Notes: generated by a model from the sequence alone, not told the origin. Counted from the stretch's first letter, positions 1 to 8,544 are shown. The stretch is 64,000 nucleotides of DNA from DATLED01 sp046597375 (GCA_046597375.1 JBKJKM010000174.1:1-64000), one strand, 5' to 3'. Numbers and translations are program-made.

Positions 1-171
1 CTGCAATGGGACCACGTCGAGCCGGTATGCGTGGGCGGCGTCACCAGCTACGCCAACGAAGACGCCAAATGCTGGTCATGCCACAACCGCAAGTCCGAAG
101 CCGAACGAGCAGCCGGCGTTTACCTCGCCGGCCGCGCGATGAGCGCTCGACCAACCGCCGAGCCTCCATGA
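1..171 (+). CDS. HNH endonuclease, C-terminal fragment (5' truncated)
   Basis: The frame is open from the first base and ends at a TGA at 169-171. The 56 visible residues carry the end of an HNH nuclease fold: a DHVEP motif, a GG turn, an Asn (SYANEDAK), then CWSCHNRK with the last His and Lys. This is the usual DH-x-P-x-GG-N-C-x-x-C-H-x-K layout of small stand-alone or phage-like HNH proteins. The N-terminus lies outside the window, so neither the length nor the type (13E12-like, terminase-linked or other) can be judged. Confidence 0.7.
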   Translation: MQWDHVEPVCVGGVTSYANEDAKCWSCHNRKSEAERAAGVYLAGRAMSARPTAEPP

Positions 172-276
172 GCGCCGGAGAACGAGACCTGCACGACCGA
201 ACCGTCGAGCGAAAGGGATGGACGGATGGGATGGGGACCAAGAGTCCGGGGCTCGGGCGGTGTCGCACCGGTTCGG

Positions 277-282
277 TACGTT
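277..282 (+). promoter_or_regulatory. -10 element TACGTT for leaderless dgt
   Basis: TACGTT fits TANNNT and lies exactly 6 nt before the ATG at 289, with no ribosome binding site between them. That spacing would put the transcript start on the start codon. The same arrangement recurs at nine other genes in the window. Confidence 0.5.
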
Positions 283-288
283 GGGTCG

Positions 289-1341
289 ATGGCCTCCGAC
301 GACATCGTCACCGCACACCGCGCGGCGGCCGTCGGTGACGCGCCGCACCGACTTCTGGGTCGGATCGAGCGCGAGGAGCTCGAGCGGTCGACGCTGGCGC
401 CGGGTGCCGCTCGGGCTGTCGGGGCGGGTTCGCGAGCCCGACCGGAGGAGCCCGATGCGGTGCGGACGTGCTTCGAGCGCGATCGCGATCGCATCCAACA
501 CTCCCGCCCTTTCCGGCGGCTGGCCGGCAAGTGCCAGGTGTTCGTGGCCCCCGATGACGACCACCTCCGCACCCGGCTCACCCACGCCATCGAGGTCGCG
601 CAGGTGGCCGTCGGCATCGCCCGGCCGGCTGGGCTGAACGTGGCGCTGGCCGAGGCGGCGGCTCTGGCCCATGACTGCGGGCACGGTCCCGCGGGGCACG
701 CATCGGAGGAAGCGTTGTCACCGTTCGTCGAGGGCGGCTACCACCATGCGGTGTATGGCGCCGACGAGATCCTGGTGCCGCTCAACCTGTGCGCCGAGAC
801 CCTCGATGCCGTGCGCAACCACTCGTGGAACCGGCCGGCGCCGATGACGGCCGAGGGCGAGGTCGTGGCGTGGGCCGACCGGATCGCCTACGTCTGCCAC
901 GACTTCGAAGACGCCGTCCACGCCGGCATCGTGCGCCCGGACGACCTGCCAGCGCTCGTACGCGACGTCGTCGGCGCTCGGCGATCGGCGCAGCTCAACG
1001 GGTTCATCACGTCGATGTTGTCGTCGATCGCGTCGACCGGTCGGGTGGGTATGGGTGCCGACGAGGCTGCGGCCCTTGCCGCCTTCCGTGCCTTCAACTT
1101 CGAGCGGATCTACCTGCGGCCCGAGAGTGTGCGCCAAGCCGACCTCGTGATCGAGGTGATCCGGGCGCTCACCGAGTGGTTTGCCGCCAACCCCGAAGCG
1201 CTGGGTGGCGAATTGCGGCCAGAGGATGATCCGGTGGCCGCCGCCGTCCGCCATGTGAGCGGCATGACCGACCGCTTCGCCCTCCGGATGGCCGAGGAGC
1301 ATCTCGGCTGGGATCCGGCCAAGCTGCCACGCGGCGTCTGA
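289..1341 (+). CDS. dgt: dGTP triphosphohydrolase-like HD-domain protein
   Basis: 350 residues. The HD phosphohydrolase metal site is visible: His in RLTHAIEVAQ (about residue 99), the HD pair in ALAHDCGHGP (about 127) and a distal Asp in WADRIAYVCHD. The sequence before this (FERDRDRIQHSRPFRRL) is the conserved N-terminal block of dGTPases, which hydrolyse dGTP to deoxyguanosine and triphosphate and trim the dNTP pool. An upstream in-frame ATG at 226 exists, but the intervening residues look non-coding and a -10 element sits 6 nt before 289. In many actinobacteria dgt precedes dnaG; here the next gene is an MFS-kinase fusion 3 nt away. Confidence 0.85.
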   Translation: MASDDIVTAHRAAAVGDAPHRLLGRIEREELERSTLAPGAARAVGAGSRARPEEPDAVRTCFERDRDRIQHSRPFRRLAGKCQVFVAPDDDHLRTRLTHAIEVAQVAVGIARPAGLNVALAEAAALAHDCGHGPAGHASEEALSPFVEGGYHHAVYGADEILVPLNLCAETLDAVRNHSWNRPAPMTAEGEVVAWADRIAYVCHDFEDAVHAGIVRPDDLPALVRDVVGARRSAQLNGFITSMLSSIASTGRVGMGADEAAALAAFRAFNFERIYLRPESVRQADLVIEVIRALTEWFAANPEALGGELRPEDDPVAAAVRHVSGMTDRFALRMAEEHLGWDPAKLPRGV

Positions 1342-1344
1342 GCC

Positions 1345-3357
1345 GTGGCCCGCATCGTCGAAGCGCTGGCGCCAGGTCGCCTCGGCCACGAGTTTCGTTG
1401 GCTGCTGGCGTCATCGTGGGTATCCAATCTCGGTGACGGCATCGCCATCGCTGCCGGACCCTTGCTGGTCGCCTCGCAGACCCGCAACCCGTTGCTGGTG
1501 GCGTCGGCCGTCCTGTTGCAGCGGCTGCCCTGGCTGATCTTCGGCCTCCACGCCGGGGCATTGGTCGATCGACTCGACCGTCGCGCCATCGTCGTGACCA
1601 CCGATCTGCTTCGAGCCGGCGTCCTGGCCCTGCTCACCCTGTCGATTCTCACTGACACGGTCTCCATCGCCATCGTTCTGGCGGCGTTGTTCATCGTGGG
1701 CACGGCCGAGGTCTTCGCCGACAACGCCTCGGCCACGCTGCTGCCGATGTTGGTGCCCCGGGCCGACCTCGCCATCGGCAACGCCCGCCTTCAAACAGGC
1801 TTCCTGACGGTAAACCAGCTGGCAGGGCCCCCGATTGGGGCGGCCCTCTTCGCCGCCGGCGCCCTCTGGCCCTTCCTGGCCCAAGCCGTGATGGTCGCCA
1901 TGGGGGCACTGCTCGTTTCACGGGTGGTGCTGGCGTCGCGCGTCGGAGAGCCGGTGGCCGACCGGCACGTGGGCCAGGACATCGCCGAGGGGTTTCGATG
2001 GGTGCGGCACAACGCCGCCGTGCGCACCCTCGTGCTCACCATCTTCATCTTCAACATCACGTTCGGGGCAGCGTGGTCGGTGCTGGTGCTCTATGCCACC
2101 GAGCGCCTCGGCATGGGCGAGGTCGGCTTCGGCCTCTTGACGACGGTCTCCGCCATCGGCGGGCTCCTCGGAGGCGGCACGTATGGCTGGATCACCCGCC
2201 ACCTCCGCCTCGGCGACCTGATGCGCATCGGGTTGCTCGTGGAGACGGTGACCCATCTCGCGCTGGCTCTGACGACCCGCCCCGCCGTGGCCATGGTCAT
2301 CTTCTTCGTCTTCGGGGTGCACGCGTTCATCTGGAACACCACGTCGATCACCGTGCGCCAGCGGGCGGTCCCCACCGAGCTGCAGGGTCGGGTCGGCAGC
2401 GTGAACAGCATCGGCACCTACGGCGGACTGGTGGTCGGTTCGGCTTTCGGCGGCCTCATCGCGCAGCTGTGGGGCGTCACGGCCCCGTTCTGGTTCGCCT
2501 TCGTCGGGTCGGGTGTCTTCGTCGTGGCGATCTGGCGGCAGCTTGCCCACATCGCCCACGGCGACGAAGCCGGCGACGAGGAGCAACCGCTCGCCGGCGG
2601 CAACGCCACCGACGGTGTGGTCCGGGTGGGGAACACCGTCCGACGACCGTGGAAGCCGACGACCGATGCGGCTCACGCCGTGCTGCAGCACCTGGAAGTG
2701 GTCGGGTTCGATCACGCTCCTCGGGTGCTCGGGGTCGACGCCGCCGGGCGGGAGATCCTGAGCTTTGCGCCGGGTGAGACCATCTGGCCGAACCATCCGA
2801 CCCTCTTGCACGACGACGCCGGGCTGGCCCGAGGCGCTCGTCTGGTGGCCGACTTCCACGCCGCTGTGGCCTCGCTCGCCCCGCTCCCGCCGGACATTGG
2901 GTGGTGGCCGGGCGTCCGTGATCCGGCCGGCGGCGACCTGGTGCTCCACGGCGATCTGGCGCCCTGGAACATCGTCGTCGACGGCGATCGTTGGACGATC
3001 ATCGACTGGGACGGCGTCGCACCTGGCCGGGCGGCGTGGGAACTGGCCTATGTGCTGCACACCTTCGTGCCGCTCTGGCCGGACTCACCCTTCGACGATG
3101 CCGACACGGCTCGCCGGATCGCCGTGTTCGCCGAGGCCTACGGTGCCGGCGCTCCTCTCATCGAGGAGGCGCTGAGCCTGGTTCCGGCGCGCACTCGAGC
3201 CTTGGCGGCGGCCACCGCTGCGGGAGCGCAGGCGGGCGATCCGGCGCTGGCCCGGCTCCATGCCGATGGCCACACCCAGCTCTGGCTCGACGCCGCCGAT
3301 CACGTGGAGCGGCGGATGGCGGCGTGGCAGCGGGGCGGGTCGACGAGGTCAGCGTGA
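1345..3357 (+). CDS. MFS transporter fused to an APH-family kinase domain
   Basis: A single 670-residue frame from a GTG start. Residues 1 to about 400 form a complete 10-12 helix MFS_3-type exporter (SNLGDGIAIAAGP at the first helix, LVDRLDRR in loop 2-3). A short acidic linker (DEAGDEEQ) follows. From about residue 420 there is an aminoglycoside/choline-kinase-like domain: VVRVGNTVRRP, then the catalytic LHGDLAPWN (near residue 535) and IIDWDG (near 553). Each part is found in separate proteins; the fusion is unusual. A kinase tied to an exporter could modify a substrate during transport, or be a phosphotransferase of unknown substrate. It overlaps the convergent cytochrome gene by 9 nt. 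Confidence 0.85.
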   Translation: MARIVEALAPGRLGHEFRWLLASSWVSNLGDGIAIAAGPLLVASQTRNPLLVASAVLLQRLPWLIFGLHAGALVDRLDRRAIVVTTDLLRAGVLALLTLSILTDTVSIAIVLAALFIVGTAEVFADNASATLLPMLVPRADLAIGNARLQTGFLTVNQLAGPPIGAALFAAGALWPFLAQAVMVAMGALLVSRVVLASRVGEPVADRHVGQDIAEGFRWVRHNAAVRTLVLTIFIFNITFGAAWSVLVLYATERLGMGEVGFGLLTTVSAIGGLLGGGTYGWITRHLRLGDLMRIGLLVETVTHLALALTTRPAVAMVIFFVFGVHAFIWNTTSITVRQRAVPTELQGRVGSVNSIGTYGGLVVGSAFGGLIAQLWGVTAPFWFAFVGSGVFVVAIWRQLAHIAHGDEAGDEEQPLAGGNATDGVVRVGNTVRRPWKPTTDAAHAVLQHLEVVGFDHAPRVLGVDAAGREILSFAPGETIWPNHPTLLHDDAGLARGARLVADFHAAVASLAPLPPDIGWWPGVRDPAGGDLVLHGDLAPWNIVVDGDRWTIIDWDGVAPGRAAWELAYVLHTFVPLWPDSPFDDADTARRIAVFAEAYGAGAPLIEEALSLVPARTRALAAATAAGAQAGDPALARLHADGHTQLWLDAADHVERRMAAWQRGGSTRSA

Positions 3358-4047
3358 CCGGGTGCGGGCCTTGCGGGGGCGGTCGGCGGGGTCGACCTTG
3401 AGACCCATCTCCCGAAGCCAGCGCGGGGCATGGCGTCCGGCCCACCGCCGACTGATCGGACCGCGCACCATCGATCCGAGGGCGTCGCGGTCGCCGAAGG
3501 CCTTGGCGACGTGGCCGATCAGCACACCCAGGAGGGCGAAGGCCGTCCAGTCGTGTACGAACGTGGCGCCCGTGCGCCACGTCAGTGGGAACGGGCCGAA
3601 CCACTTCATGATCGAACCTGTCACCACGAGGAGCAGGACGGCTCCGAGGGTGAAGGCGGCGTTGAGCTTCTGGCCACCGTTGAACTTGCCGTTCTCGACG
3701 AACGGGTCGCGCCCGAACGACCGCAGCCACCGACGGTCCATGTCGTCGAGGCGACCGAGGCGGCGGACATCGATCGCCAGTTGCGTCATCCAGGGGCCGA
3801 GTCGGACGATCAGGAACGGCAGAGGGATGGCCAGGCCGGCGTAGACGTGGATGTTCTTCACGACCTCCCGCCGGCCGACCAGGGCGGCGAGGGCGGGGAC
3901 GTAGAGGGCGGCCGCCGTCAGCAGGCAGGCACCGACGAGCGAGGCCGAGGCCCAGTGCACGTTGCGCTCGGGGCGGTCGAAGCGGAGGACCTGGTCGGCG
4001 ACGAGCGCCGGCCCGGCGTCAGGCGGTCGGCGTGTCGGAGCGGCCAT
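3349..4047 (-). CDS. Di-haem cytochrome b subunit of a molybdopterin oxidoreductase
   Basis: 232 residues with four membrane helices and His residues placed as haem b ligands: NVHWASAS, NIHVYAG, FVHDW and LIGHV. This is the cytochrome b561 / formate dehydrogenase gamma type fold. The gene overlaps the end of the upstream molybdopterin oxidoreductase gene by 29 nt, so the two very likely form one membrane complex that passes electrons between the quinone pool and the molybdenum site, as in YedZ-YedY or TorC-like pairs. A longer start at 4083 is possible but would deepen the overlap. Confidence 0.8.
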   Translation of the reverse strand: MAAPTRRPPDAGPALVADQVLRFDRPERNVHWASASLVGACLLTAAALYVPALAALVGRREVVKNIHVYAGLAIPLPFLIVRLGPWMTQLAIDVRRLGRLDDMDRRWLRSFGRDPFVENGKFNGGQKLNAAFTLGAVLLLVVTGSIMKWFGPFPLTWRTGATFVHDWTAFALLGVLIGHVAKAFGDRDALGSMVRGPISRRWAGRHAPRWLREMGLKVDPADRPRKARTRSR

Positions 4048-4738
4048 TGCTGGTTCCCACCCAGGCGTCGATGTCGTAGCCACGCTCTTCCCAGAAACCC
4101 GGAATGACCTCGTCGACGACCTCGACGCGGTTGAGCCACTTGATCGACTTGTAGCCGTACATCGGTGCCATGAGGAGGCGAACGGGGCCGCCGTGGGCGG
4201 CCGAGATCGGCTTGCCCTCCATCTCGTAGACGACGAGCACGTCGTCGCGGCGAGCCTGTTCGAGGGTCAGGCTCTCGGTGTAGACCCCGTCGAACGAGAA
4301 CAGGCGCAGCGCCGTTGCCCCGGCCCGCACGCCCGCCGCATCGAGGAGCTCGGCGAGCTTCACGCCTTTCCACTTGACCTCGGGCACCCGCCAGCCGGTC
4401 ACGCACTGGAAGTCGACGGTGATCGACGTCGGCTTCATCGCCGTCAGCTCGGCGAAGCCCATCGCCAACGGCCCGTCGACCATCCCGTCTATGGCGAAGC
4501 GGTAGTCGGCGGTCGACTTGCGGGGCAGGAACCCGGTCACCGAGTAGATCCGGAACCGGCCACCCGATGGCAGCAGGGCGGCGATGTTGGGCGAGAGCAC
4601 CGACGCGAGGCGGTCTTGGGTGGCCTTGCCGAACAGAATGCCGGCGGCGCCCAGGCCGAGCATGCCGAGCACGATGCGACGGCCGATCGGCGTGCCCTCA
4701 ACGACCGGATCGGCGATTCCCGGCTCGAGCGTCTGCAT
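4019..4738 (-). CDS. Membrane-anchored sulfite oxidase-family molybdopterin oxidoreductase (YedY/MsrP-like)
   Basis: 239 residues. An N-terminal hydrophobic stretch (RIVLGMLGLGAAGILFG) is a signal or anchor; no twin-arginine motif is obvious. The Mo-binding Cys is in DFQCVTGW, followed by the family signature WKGVKLAELL, the HGGPVRLLMAP block and GYKSIKWLNRVE near the C-terminus. In this family the enzyme reduces or oxidises small sulfur compounds or protein methionine sulfoxide outside the membrane. The substrate cannot be told from sequence. The start at 4738 is chosen because a TACCTT hexamer lies 7 nt before it; a TTG at 4747 is also in frame. Confidence 0.85.
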   Translation of the reverse strand: MQTLEPGIADPVVEGTPIGRRIVLGMLGLGAAGILFGKATQDRLASVLSPNIAALLPSGGRFRIYSVTGFLPRKSTADYRFAIDGMVDGPLAMGFAELTAMKPTSITVDFQCVTGWRVPEVKWKGVKLAELLDAAGVRAGATALRLFSFDGVYTESLTLEQARRDDVLVVYEMEGKPISAAHGGPVRLLMAPMYGYKSIKWLNRVEVVDEVIPGFWEERGYDIDAWVGTSNGRSDTPTA

Positions 4739-4745
4739 GTCATCC

Positions 4746-4751
4746 AAGGTA
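4746..4751 (-). promoter_or_regulatory. -10 element TACCTT for leaderless molybdopterin oxidoreductase gene
   Basis: On the minus strand TACCTT lies 7 nt before the ATG at 4738. It supports that start over the TTG at 4747, which would begin inside the spacer. Confidence 0.45.
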
Positions 4752-4819
4752 CGGCGCCGGTTGCGACGCGGGACGGCAGCCGACCGGTGTTCCGGGAATC
4801 GTAAGGACCCCGTCGACGA

Positions 4820-5968
4820 CTACCGGATGGTGAGCTCGGGACGGTAGATCTGCTTGGGAGCGTTCCCGACCACGAACTCGGCCATGGCCGTGAAGGCGGA
4901 GGCGACCTCGCCGCCGGGGTCAGCGGCCATGACAGGGAAGCCCTCGTCGCCGCCCTCGCGCAGCGCAGGGACCAGCGGCACCTGCCCGGCCAACGGAACG
5001 CCGAGCTTGTCCGCAAGGAGTTGACCGCCCCCGGCCCCGAAGAGCTCGTAACGCTTGCCGTCATCGCCGGTGAACCAGCTCATGTTCTCAATGACGCCGT
5101 GCACCTTGAGGTTGACCTTCGTCGCCATGTAGGCCGAACGTTGCGCCACCCGCTGGGCGGCTGGCTGCGGCGTCGTCACGACATAGATCTCGGCTCGCGG
5201 GAGGTATTGCGCCATCGAGATGGCGATGTCGCCGGTGCCCGGAGGCATGACGACAAGGAGGAAGTCGGGCTCGCCCCAGTAGACGTCGGTGAGGAATTGC
5301 TCGAGGTACTTGTGCAGCATGGGGCCACGCCAGATGACTGGCTGGTCCTCCTCCACGAGGAAACCCATCGAGAACGCCTTCACGCCGAAGGCGACGGGTG
5401 GCACGATCATCCCGTCGATGACGACGGGATCCTGGTCGATGCCGAGCATCTTGGGAAGCGAGAACCCGTAGACGTCGGCGTCGAACAGTGCGACCTCGTA
5501 GCCCTGCTTGGCCAGCGCCAGGCCGAGGTTGACCGTGACCGACGACTTGCCGACGCCACCCTTGCCCGAGGCGATACCGAGCACTCGCGTCTTGACGCCT
5601 GGCTCGTTGAACGGGATCACCTTGCGGACGGCCGGCTGGCCGCCGTGGTCGTGTCCGGCATGATCGCCGGCCCCGCCGCCACCCCGGCCCAGCTTCACCT
5701 TGAGGGCGGTGCGCTCCTCGTCGTTCATCACCGTCATGTCGACGGCGACTCGATCGACGCCAGTGAGCGCACCGACCGCGCCGGTGACGCGGCTCGTGAT
5801 CTCGGCCCGCAACGGGCAGCCGGCGACCGTCAGGGCGATGAGCACGGTGACGACACCGTCGGCGATGGCGACGTCGCGGACCATGTCCAGCTCGACGATG
5901 CTGCGGTTGAGCTCCGGGTCCTGGACGGGGCGGAGGGCCTCGATGACCTGGTCTCGGGTGACGGGCAT
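4820..5968 (-). CDS. mrp: Mrp/ApbC-type iron-sulfur cluster carrier ATPase
   Basis: 382 residues. An N-terminal MIP18/DUF59 domain (about residues 1-85, with AGCPLR) is joined by a His/Gly-rich linker (GDHAGHDHGG) to a deviant Walker A P-loop ATPase (SGKGGVGKSS). Mrp proteins hold a labile Fe-S cluster and deliver it to apo-proteins. Two departures from the family are visible. The Walker B region reads LLVVMPPGTGD, where a conserved Asp normally occupies the second Val. The CPxC cluster-binding pair seen in E. coli Mrp and Nbp35 is absent; the equivalent stretch reads WFTGDDGKRYELFG. It is divergent from a SufR-like regulator, which fits a role in Fe-S homeostasis. Confidence 0.88.
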   Translation of the reverse strand: MPVTRDQVIEALRPVQDPELNRSIVELDMVRDVAIADGVVTVLIALTVAGCPLRAEITSRVTGAVGALTGVDRVAVDMTVMNDEERTALKVKLGRGGGGAGDHAGHDHGGQPAVRKVIPFNEPGVKTRVLGIASGKGGVGKSSVTVNLGLALAKQGYEVALFDADVYGFSLPKMLGIDQDPVVIDGMIVPPVAFGVKAFSMGFLVEEDQPVIWRGPMLHKYLEQFLTDVYWGEPDFLLVVMPPGTGDIAISMAQYLPRAEIYVVTTPQPAAQRVAQRSAYMATKVNLKVHGVIENMSWFTGDDGKRYELFGAGGGQLLADKLGVPLAGQVPLVPALREGGDEGFPVMAADPGGEVASAFTAMAEFVVGNAPKQIYRPELTIR

Positions 5969-6015
5969 GTGTGGGGCTCCAGAGGGGACGGGGGGATTTC
6001 CCCTATGACCGTAGG

Positions 6016-6023
6016 TAATATTA
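6016..6023. promoter_or_regulatory. Shared palindromic -10 (TAATATTA) of the divergent mrp / SufR-like promoters
   Basis: TAATATTA is its own reverse complement and the most AT-rich point of the region. On the plus strand TAATAT (6016-6021) lies 7 nt before the GTG at 6029. On the minus strand TAATAT (6023-6018) faces mrp, whose ATG is at 5968. One element can therefore serve as -10 for both genes, and a regulator bound here would control both. Confidence 0.5.
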
Positions 6024-6028
6024 ACGAC

Positions 6029-6739
6029 GTGGCCCCGGTACCCCTTGCGGGCGACGACTTCAGCGCCATGGTCGCAGCGGTCACGTCCGCCTTCGGCGAC
6101 CCGACCCGACGCGAGATCTACCTCGTGGCCCGGGGCTCGGAGCAGGGCGTCACCGCCGGCGAGGTGGCCGAGACGTTCTCCCTGCATCCCAATGTGGCCC
6201 GACACCACCTCGACAAGCTCGCCGCCGGCGGCTACCTCGACGTGCACGTCGTGCGTTCCGATCACGGCGGCGCCGGCCGGCCATCCAAGCGGTACAAGGC
6301 GTCGGGCAAGGAGTCGATCGACTTCCCGGCGGCCCGTGACGATTTGATCGTCACCCTCCTGGGCAAGACGCTCGCCCGCCTTCCGGTGGAGGAGGCGGAG
6401 GCGCTGGCCGAGGAGGTCGGCGAGGAGTACGGCCGGTCGATGGCGGCGGCCATGTCTCCCACGGACGGAGCCCGGTCGCGCAAGGCGGCCATGCAGGCGG
6501 TCGCCGACGCGCTGACGGCGCACGGGTTCGCCGCCCACGCCGAGGCGCGGGGCAACGGCTCGCTCGCCATCATCAACGAGCACTGTCCGTTCGGTGCCAC
6601 CGCCCACGAGCACCCGGTGATCTGCGCCATCGACCGCGGCATGGTGCGCGGCATGTTCGCCGGCCTCTACGGCGACACCATGCCGTCCACCGAGTCGAGC
6701 CGAGCCTTCGGCGACTCGGCCTGCGTGACCGTCATCTGA
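6029..6739 (+). CDS. SufR-like HTH regulator with C-terminal cysteines
   Basis: About 236 residues. A winged-helix DNA-binding domain (GDPTRREIYLVARG, then HPNVARHHLDKL and a GGAGRPSKRYKA wing) is followed by a sensor half with EHCPFGATAHEHPVICAID. The two Cys are separated by 12 residues, as in SufR-type Fe-S sensors, with a third Cys near the C-terminus (SACVTV). SufR proteins carry an Fe-S cluster and repress cluster-assembly genes when clusters are plentiful. The neighbours fit: mrp is divergent and a cysteine desulfurase starts 13 nt after the stop. The GTG at 6029 has a -10 at leaderless spacing; an ATG at 6005 is the alternative. Confidence 0.8.
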   Translation: MAPVPLAGDDFSAMVAAVTSAFGDPTRREIYLVARGSEQGVTAGEVAETFSLHPNVARHHLDKLAAGGYLDVHVVRSDHGGAGRPSKRYKASGKESIDFPAARDDLIVTLLGKTLARLPVEEAEALAEEVGEEYGRSMAAAMSPTDGARSRKAAMQAVADALTAHGFAAHAEARGNGSLAIINEHCPFGATAHEHPVICAIDRGMVRGMFAGLYGDTMPSTESSRAFGDSACVTVI

Positions 6740-6752
6740 TGATCTCGGTCGG

Positions 6753-7871
6753 GTGAGCCGGCACTATCTCGACCACGCGTCCAGCTCGCCGTGCCGGCCG
6801 GAGGTGGTCGAGGCGATGCTTCCGTGGCTCACGGGTGACGGCGCCGCCGACCCCGGCCGCGTCCACACCGAGGGCCGCATGGCCAGGACCGCCCTCGAAC
6901 ACGCACGCGAGCAAGTGGCGAACCTGCTGGGCTCCCGTCCGCGCGAAGTCGTCTTTACCAGTGGCGCCACCGAGGCGATCAACGCGGCGACGTTCGGCGC
7001 CGCCGCTCGTGTCGCCGGAGACCGGATCGTGGCGACGGCGGTGGAGCACTCGGCCGTGCTCGAGTCGAGCCGACGCCACGACCTCGTCACGATTGCGGTC
7101 GACGGCCACGGGCGGGTCGACGCCGACGAGGTGCTGGCGACGGTCGATGCTGCGCCAACGGCGCTCGTGCACGTGCAGTGGGCCAACCACGAGGTCGGGA
7201 CGCGCCAACCCGTTGCCGCGGTCGTCGCCGGATGTCGGGAGCGCGGCGTGCTGGTACACGTCGACGCCGCCATCGCCGCCGGTCACGACGACATCGACTT
7301 CATGTCGTTGGGCGCCGACCTGTTGTCGATCAGCGGACACAAGCTCGGCGCTCCGAAGGGCACCGGTGCCCTCCTCGTCCGCCGAGGCCTCCGCGTCGAC
7401 CCGTTCATCGTCGGCGGCGAACAAGAACGGGCCCGACGTGGTGGGATCGAGAACGTGCCGGCGCTCGTCGGCTTCGGCGCGGCGGCCGTTCTCGCCGACC
7501 GAGACCGCAACGAGCGGGCTGAGCGTTGCCGGCGCCAAACCGAGGCACTGGTCGAAGCGGCGCTGGCCGTTGACGGCGTGCGGACGTACGGCGATCAGGT
7601 CGACCGTATCGACCACCTCGTCTGCCTCGGCGTCGACGGCGTGGAGGCCGAGGCGGTGCTCCTCGGCCTCGACCAAGCGGGCATCGCCGCCCACTCGGGA
7701 AGTGCCTGCTCGTCAGAGTCACTCGAACCGAGTCCGGTGCTGTTGGCCATGGGCGTCGAGGCCGAGCGGAGCCTGCGCCTCAGCGTCGGGTGGTCGACGA
7801 CCGAGGCCGATGTCGAGGCCTTTGGGCGCGCCTTCCCCGATGTCGTCGCCCGACTCCGCTCCCTGCGCTGA
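6753..7871 (+). CDS. Cysteine desulfurase (NifS/IscS family)
   Basis: 372 residues from a GTG. The PLP-dependent aminotransferase class V fold is clear: YLDHASSSP at the N-terminus, SGATEAIN, the cofactor-stacking EHSAV, HVDAA, the Schiff-base lysine in SGHKLGAPKGTG (Lys197) and the sulfur-accepting cysteine in SGSACSSE (Cys319). The enzyme takes sulfur from cysteine for Fe-S clusters or thio-modified tRNA. No scaffold gene (iscU, sufU) or mnmA is adjacent. Position 13 nt after the SufR-like gene suggests co-transcription with the regulator. Confidence 0.88.
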   Translation: MSRHYLDHASSSPCRPEVVEAMLPWLTGDGAADPGRVHTEGRMARTALEHAREQVANLLGSRPREVVFTSGATEAINAATFGAAARVAGDRIVATAVEHSAVLESSRRHDLVTIAVDGHGRVDADEVLATVDAAPTALVHVQWANHEVGTRQPVAAVVAGCRERGVLVHVDAAIAAGHDDIDFMSLGADLLSISGHKLGAPKGTGALLVRRGLRVDPFIVGGEQERARRGGIENVPALVGFGAAAVLADRDRNERAERCRRQTEALVEAALAVDGVRTYGDQVDRIDHLVCLGVDGVEAEAVLLGLDQAGIAAHSGSACSSESLEPSPVLLAMGVEAERSLRLSVGWSTTEADVEAFGRAFPDVVARLRSLR

Positions 7872-7899
7872 CGACCATTGCGCGGCGAAGCCTCAGTAC

Positions 7900-8544
7900 T
7901 CAGTCGCCCCAGTGGCGTTGCTCGAGGAACGGGTCGCCGTACATGTGGTAGCCGTTGCGCTCCCAGAACCCTGGCCGATCCTCCGCCAGGAACTCGATGC
8001 CACGCAGCCACTTCGCCGACTTCCAGAAGTAGAGGTGGGGCACGAAGAACCGCAGTGGGAACCCGTGCTCAGGATCGAGGGGGCGGCCGTCGAACTCGTA
8101 CGCCAGCAACGCCTTGGGCTGCTCTCGCCCGAGGACGTCCTCGACGCCCATCACATCGGCCAGCGGCACGTTGGCCGTGAATCCGAACTCGCTGTGGCAC
8201 AGCAGGTGCGTGGCCTCGTCCCGCACTTCCACGAGGTCGAGCACGGCGTCGAATGGCACGCCCTTCCACACCGTGTCGAACTTCGACCACTTCGTCACGC
8301 AGTGGATGTCGGTGGTGAGCTCGACGCTTGGAAGCTCGAGGAGCTGCGCCCACGTCAGGGTCACCGGAGCAGCAACGAGGCCGGCGATGTTGAAGTCCCA
8401 GTCGTCGAGGCGGCCCTCGTAGTCGGGCACACCACCGGCATGGAGCACCGGGAACCGATCGGTGAAGTACTGGCCGGGCGGCAGTCGAGCGGGGTCGATC
8501 CCCAGCTGTTCCAAGGCCTTGCGGTTACGGTCGAAGAACCCCAT
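7900..8544 (-). CDS. Soluble sulfite oxidase-like molybdopterin oxidoreductase
   Basis: 214 residues with no signal peptide or membrane segment. The molybdenum-ligand Cys is in IHCVTKWSK, preceded by LTWAQLLELP and followed by WKGVPFDAVLDL, HGFPLRFFVP and WKSAKWLRGIEF. This is the short cytoplasmic branch of the sulfite oxidase family, which lacks the haem and dimerisation domains. The substrate is unknown. The start at 8544 is favoured by a TACGAT hexamer 7 nt upstream, which itself overlaps the other possible ATG at 8553. It is the second enzyme of this superfamily within 5 kb, the other being membrane-associated. Confidence 0.82.
   Translation of the reverse strand: MGFFDRNRKALEQLGIDPARLPPGQYFTDRFPVLHAGGVPDYEGRLDDWDFNIAGLVAAPVTLTWAQLLELPSVELTTDIHCVTKWSKFDTVWKGVPFDAVLDLVEVRDEATHLLCHSEFGFTANVPLADVMGVEDVLGREQPKALLAYEFDGRPLDPEHGFPLRFFVPHLYFWKSAKWLRGIEFLAEDRPGFWERNGYHMYGDPFLEQRHWGD

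Noticed and set aside
226..288. Earlier ATG start for the dGTPase-like gene
   Set aside because: Residues before 289 are non-conserved looking, and the -10 element lies inside that extension.
5021..6028. N-terminal extension of the SufR-like frame through the mrp gene
   Set aside because: The extension is antisense to mrp and shows no domain. The -10 element and HTH start place the real beginning near 6029.
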